Positions 61,233 through 64,000 of a DNA stretch of 64,000 nucleotides are shown in pieces. The notes below the pieces were generated by a model. That model saw nothing but the letters and a program-made list of their open reading frames with translations. It was not told the DNA's origin and ran no database searches. Within the stretch, counting starts at the first letter, position 1. The number at the start of each line of letters is the position of its first letter. The position numbers and the translations under genes are program-made. This DNA comes from Croceivirga sp. (GTDB taxonomy: Bacteria > Bacteroidota > Bacteroidia > Flavobacteriales > Flavobacteriaceae), in assembly GCA_028284285.1 (NCBI GenBank), contig JANQSA010000018.1, positions 49,628 to 113,627 of the forward strand, in the 5' to 3' direction.

Positions 61233-62234
61233 ATGAAAAACTATTATCTGGTACTACTTGTCATTCTACTATTGGCAAGCTGCAAAAAGGAGATTAAGAA
61301 AAATTCACTTTCCCTTGAAGAGAACAAAATTGAAAAAATAAGGGCCTTTTTAAATAAAAGAGCTTCAAAGGATAGTTTGCATGGTGTGGTATTAATTGGA
61401 AAAAACGACAAAATCCTCTTACATGAGGCTCATGGTTATATTGATTTGGATTCAATGGATAAGCATACGCTAAACACCCCAATGGGTCAGGCGTCCTTGG
61501 GAAAAATGTTTACCGCAATTTCCATTATGCAACTGGAATCAGAAGGAAAAATTGATTTAGAGGATTTGGCAAGCCACTATTTGGATGACATTGAAAACCC
61601 AACGATAAGGGACAGCGTAAAAATCAAACATTTATTATCCCATACCAGTGGGATGGGGAGCTATTGGAAAGAGTTGCGTGCAAGCGATGAAATTAAAGGG
61701 GACAAGTTGGATTTTATTTATTCACTGGTCAAAAACGATTCTTTACTATCTCCGGTAGGAAAGGGGTTTGGGTACAGCAATTCAGGATTTATTCTTCTTG
61801 GTAAAATTATTGAGGCAGTAAGTGGAACGAAATATACCGATTATGTAAATAGAAATATCTTCAATAAAAGCGAAATGAAAGACTCCGAAATCAAGGTGTC
61901 CGCCGGTGGTGGTAAAGGCACGGCCGAAGATCTATGGAGATTTGGTCAAGCCCTTAAAAAAGGAAAGCTTTTAGCCGAAAGCAAACTGGAAATAATGACC
62001 CAAAAACAGTCGGATGTTGGCTATGGCTATGGCTTTATGTTGAATGAAAGCAATGGCATAACGTCTTTTGGACATAATGGTGGATTTTGGAATGGTGAGA
62101 AGTTAGGGATTGCGGCCTACTTCTTCATTCTCGATAATGGATATACCATCATTTCTTTGTCCAATCGAAACCCTGACTTAGGAGGAATTGGAGCACAATT
62201 GACTGAAATTCTTGTTTCAAGAGAGGGTCAATGA
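61233..62234 (+). CDS. Class C beta-lactamase-like serine hydrolase (lipoprotein)
   Basis: A 333-residue predicted lipoprotein (MKNYYLVLLVILLLASC, Cys17) of the beta-lactamase/PBP4*-type serine hydrolase family. Catalytic Ser88-Leu-Gly-Lys91, Tyr181-Ser-Asn183 and the HNG box at 281-283 are all present. Family members act as D-amino-acid peptidases, esterases or, rarely, beta-lactamases. It sits alone among degraded genes and looks intact. Confidence 0.85.
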   Translation: MKNYYLVLLVILLLASCKKEIKKNSLSLEENKIEKIRAFLNKRASKDSLHGVVLIGKNDKILLHEAHGYIDLDSMDKHTLNTPMGQASLGKMFTAISIMQLESEGKIDLEDLASHYLDDIENPTIRDSVKIKHLLSHTSGMGSYWKELRASDEIKGDKLDFIYSLVKNDSLLSPVGKGFGYSNSGFILLGKIIEAVSGTKYTDYVNRNIFNKSEMKDSEIKVSAGGGKGTAEDLWRFGQALKKGKLLAESKLEIMTQKQSDVGYGYGFMLNESNGITSFGHNGGFWNGEKLGIAAYFFILDNGYTIISLSNRNPDLGGIGAQLTEILVSREGQ

Positions 62235-62393
62235 GCTTGAAGAAATAAATATTCAAAAATAAGGGCCCATAAAAACATCAATAGATTCCCATCTTTAAGG
62301 AGGTCAGCGCTTTCGAGGATCAAGATCCTTTTACAATTATTAGTATTCCGAAGCGCTTTCATCCGGAGACACTATCAAAATATTGAAAACCGT

Positions 62394-62497
62394 TCGGAAA
62401 ATTTTCGGGGAATACGAAAATAAGAAGTACAACTAACATGAATTCCCATCAAACTGGACATTCCGCAAAAGGTCTGTGAGCGAGAATACTAAAAAAG
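62394..62497 (+). repeat. Diverged segmental repeat, copy B
   Basis: Partner of 60741-60839. The first 30 bases differ at about five positions from the DinB-like 3' end, the middle is loosely alignable, and 62477-62497 is identical over 21 bases to copy A. Confidence 0.6.
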
Positions 62498-62580
62498 CCC
62501 AGGAACGGGAAACATCAAGTAGTTCAAAACTGACCCATTATATTACCGCATTAAACGGCCGATGTAAGAAACCCGATCAT

Positions 62581-62640
62581 CGTGCTTACTGAATGGTACA
62601 TTTTACACTTAATTTTGGTATACGACCATTATGAAGCACG
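62581..62640 (+). repeat. Inverted repeat upstream of the cupin gene
   Basis: Outer arms CGTGCTT / AAGCACG (62581-62587, 62634-62640) and inner arms AATGGT / ACCATT (62592-62597, 62625-62630), separated by small unpaired bulges. It may be an operator or a remnant end of a mobile element. Confidence 0.4.
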
Positions 62641-62652
62641 AAATTTGTAAAC

Positions 62653-63134
62653 ATGACCGCATCAAAAAGAGAAAATCTATCCGATAAGGAATTGGCTTAT
62701 GTCAATTCCATAGTTGAAAAGTATTTGAACCTCAATACCATCCATTTTGGCAAAACTCCAAGGAAGGTAATGCGATATGATAAACGTCCTCAAATGTATG
62801 GGGAAAAGGGGTTGTGTATTTGCTGCAAATGTTTGCCGAAGGAGAACTGGTCAACAACCGAATAGGGGCTTACATGATATTGCCAACATCCAATGATTCG
62901 ATAGGTTTTCATACCCATGGCTCAAGAAAAGAACAAGAGTTATATATTGTTCTCGAGGGACAGGGACAGTACCTTGAAAAAGATGATTGGGAAAGTCCGG
63001 AAAAACTGTACCCTGTGGAAAGAGGAAGCATTACTACCATGAGAGGTAAAGGTTTTCACGGAATCAAAAACATTGGAAATTCACCTCTGATAGTTTTTGT
63101 GATTACCACCAACGAGAGAAAAGCTGAGCAATAG
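62653..63134 (+). pseudogene. Cupin-domain protein broken by a -1 frameshift
   Basis: Frame 1 (62653-62865) gives the N-terminal part ending in RPQMYGEKG. Frame 2 continues from about 62814 with VYLLQMFAEGELVNNRIGAYMI and the cupin motif IGFHTHGSRKEQELYIVLEGQ with His, His and Glu ligands, ending at 63134. One missing base in the GGGG run at about 62808-62811 joins them as ...EKGVVYLLQ. It is either a true pseudogene or a sequencing error in a homopolymer. A small-molecule binding or isomerase role would be usual for a single cupin. Confidence 0.7.
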
Positions 63135-63138
63135 GAGT

Positions 63139-63504
63139 TTAGCAAAACCGGAGATATTTGGGTATTCCCTGGCACCGAAAACAAAGACGATCATAATACA
63201 AGAACAAAGGTATTCTTTCGATTACCATCAATTTCAATTGGACCGTACTGTTAGGGAATATGTCCGCTATTGCTGGTTGATGATCTGTGAGGAAAAGTCA
63301 GTTGACAAACCGGTTGATATCCAAATTATTTCGGAATCCTATATCGTGGGGTTGCAGACCCATTTACAGCTCGCGAGGAAACCGGGTGCCTCTAAACTTT
63401 TGGGAATAAAACCGACTGCTATCGGTTTCCAAAAAATCTGCGGTGGTATGGTAAAGGGATCCGGAAACAAAAATATCCCGTTTAAAGATTCCGGCCGGCA
63501 GTGA
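63139..63504 (+). pseudogene. Degraded AraC-type sensor domain fragment
   Basis: An open frame of about 120 codons without a good start codon (only TTG at 63238). VREYVRYCWLM and GLQTHLQLARKPGASKLLGIKPTAIGF resemble the N-terminal DUF6597-type sensor of AraC regulators (VxxYWxxE... LGIKFxPxGF). The AraC DNA-binding domain is missing, so this looks like a relic. The family call is tentative. Confidence 0.35.
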
Positions 63505-63546
63505 CCTATTGAGTTGGACCGTCAATGACAATATCCCTTCGGGCAC

Positions 63547-63579
63547 GCAAAAGCACGCACGCAGTGCGCCCCCTTTTGC
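63547..63579. repeat. Strong GC-rich stem-loop in non-coding DNA
   Basis: Outer stem GCAAAAG / CTTTTGC (63547-63553, 63573-63579) and inner stem CGCAC / GTGCG with a GCA loop. It is followed by an inverted pair TGGGCTTTGT (63593-63602) and ACAAAGTCCA (63734-63743). No gene is seen in 63505-63784. Confidence 0.5.
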
Positions 63580-63784
63580 TCATCGCCATCGATGGGCTTT
63601 GTACATCACCTCATACCCTACAGAAGTTTTTCCTAAATTTAAAAGGCCTTGGGGCAAAAGGTACAACCATCGACTACACTTATAACGAATGAGGCGTAAT
63701 GATGGCTCCCGTGAGACACCTCACACGCTATAAACAAAGTCCATTGCCCACAATACGCATAGCCAAATCCGAAATTGAAAATGA

Positions 63785-64000
63785 ATGACCCCAAATTTGA
63801 CTGAATACATAAGAAGATATGTAACTATTTCGGAAAAGGAAATCGATATTTTTCAATCTTACCTAAAACCAAAAGGATTAAAGAAAAAAGAGTTTCTACT
63901 CAAAGCAGGTCAGTTTTGCAAATCAAGGTATTTCATTACAAAAGGCTGTGTTCGTCTATTTTACATAGATAGTAAAGGAAACGAACAGATTATACATTTC
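63785..64000 (+). CDS. Crp/Fnr family regulator (partial, runs off right edge)
   Basis: 72 codons of a cyclic-nucleotide-binding-domain regulator: MTPNLTEYIRRYVTISEKEI, then LKKKEFLLKAGQFCKSRYFI and GCVRLFYIDSKGNEQIIHF, the standard Bacteroidota Crp/Fnr N-terminus. The ATG at 63785 is in frame; the ATG at 63781 leads to a stop after seven codons. The HTH lies beyond the window. In these bacteria such regulators often control a neighbouring stress or redox gene. Confidence 0.85.
   Translation, partial: MTPNLTEYIRRYVTISEKEIDIFQSYLKPKGLKKKEFLLKAGQFCKSRYFITKGCVRLFYIDSKGNEQIIHF

Larger units (their letters stand above)
62235..62652 (+). other. 418-bp gene-free stretch with relic sequence
   Basis: No convincing gene. 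It holds repeat copy B (62394-62497), a GTG-led 38-codon frame in that copy (VSENTKKAQERETSSSSKL...) with no support, and a long imperfect hairpin (62581-62640) before the cupin gene. The segment 62300-62400 may be the eroded end of a third DinB-like gene. Confidence 0.5.

Noticed and set aside
62477..62593. 38-codon GTG-led frame in the repeat copy B
   Set aside because: No family similarity, weak start and location in a decayed repeat; copy A has a stop after eight codons.
1..64000. rRNA, tRNA, CRISPR arrays, prophage or intact insertion sequences
   Set aside because: No conserved RNA-gene segments, no regularly spaced direct repeats and no transposase, integrase or phage structural motifs were found by eye.

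Overview
The window is a chromosomal segment of a marine-type Flavobacteriia bacterium (phylum Bacteroidota). The evidence is family content and gene order: TonB-dependent receptors with Bacteroidota-style plugs, the DUF4271-hemD pair, the leuS / ftsX / DUF3098 / uppP / truB block, DUF3127, DUF4301 and LytTR systems. Several genes also have TAnnTTTG-type -7 promoter boxes, and the coding DNA is moderately AT-rich. No rRNA, tRNA, CRISPR array, transposase or phage gene was seen.

Layout. 1-5.8 kb: a partial polyprenol-phosphate mannosyltransferase, a GT39-type membrane glycosyltransferase, DUF4271, hemD, pckA and a DUF423 protein. 5.9-11.8 kb: a saccharopine-dehydrogenase-like protein with an Lrp-type regulator, an SDR, a Crp/Fnr regulator, a YugP-like zinc peptidase, alanine dehydrogenase and a SemiSWEET transporter. 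11.8-18.9 kb: leuS, divergent from the run ftsX-DUF3098-uppP-truB-TonB-like protein, then a thioredoxin-fold protein. 19-26.9 kb: a phytase-like lipoprotein, a small hypothetical protein and a tight efflux operon (TetR, ABC, HlyD, TolC, YitT). The ABC protein of this operon has unusual ATPase motifs.

27-33 kb holds a probable bicarbonate-uptake locus: LysR regulator, small membrane protein, small soluble protein and SbtA. A second paralogue of the small soluble protein lies on the other side of lysR. It is followed by tag and a sodium:solute symporter. 33-40 kb: aat, atoE, DUF3127, a sensor kinase, a zinc-ribbon protein, HIT, greA, a Rieske-like lipoprotein and a Gfo/Idh/MocA oxidoreductase. 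39.6-42.9 kb is a complete thiamine-responsive unit: a near-consensus promoter, a TPP riboswitch, a TonB receptor and a NMT1/THI5-like protein with no signal peptide.

43-48.5 kb: a 163-bp imperfect palindromic element, two very small membrane proteins, a hybrid histidine kinase convergent with an NtrC-like sigma-54 activator, and two PepSY-like secreted proteins. 48.5-52.2 kb: an overlapping operon (thiamine-binding-type protein, PnuC, NadR-type kinase, DUF4301) and a phosphopantetheinyl transferase. 52.2-60.8 kb: ahcY, a LytTR two-component pair, a TonB receptor with an SDR, and a cluster of exported DinB-like and SRPBCC proteins.

60.8-64 kb is a decaying accessory region. It holds a truncated marR with an intact palindromic operator candidate, a class-C-type serine hydrolase, a diverged segmental duplication, a frameshifted cupin gene, a degraded AraC-type sensor fragment, strong unexplained hairpins, and a Crp/Fnr gene cut by the window end. 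The least explained systems are the SbtA locus with its paired small proteins, the riboswitch-TonB-THI5-like unit and the ABC exporter with a degenerate ATPase.
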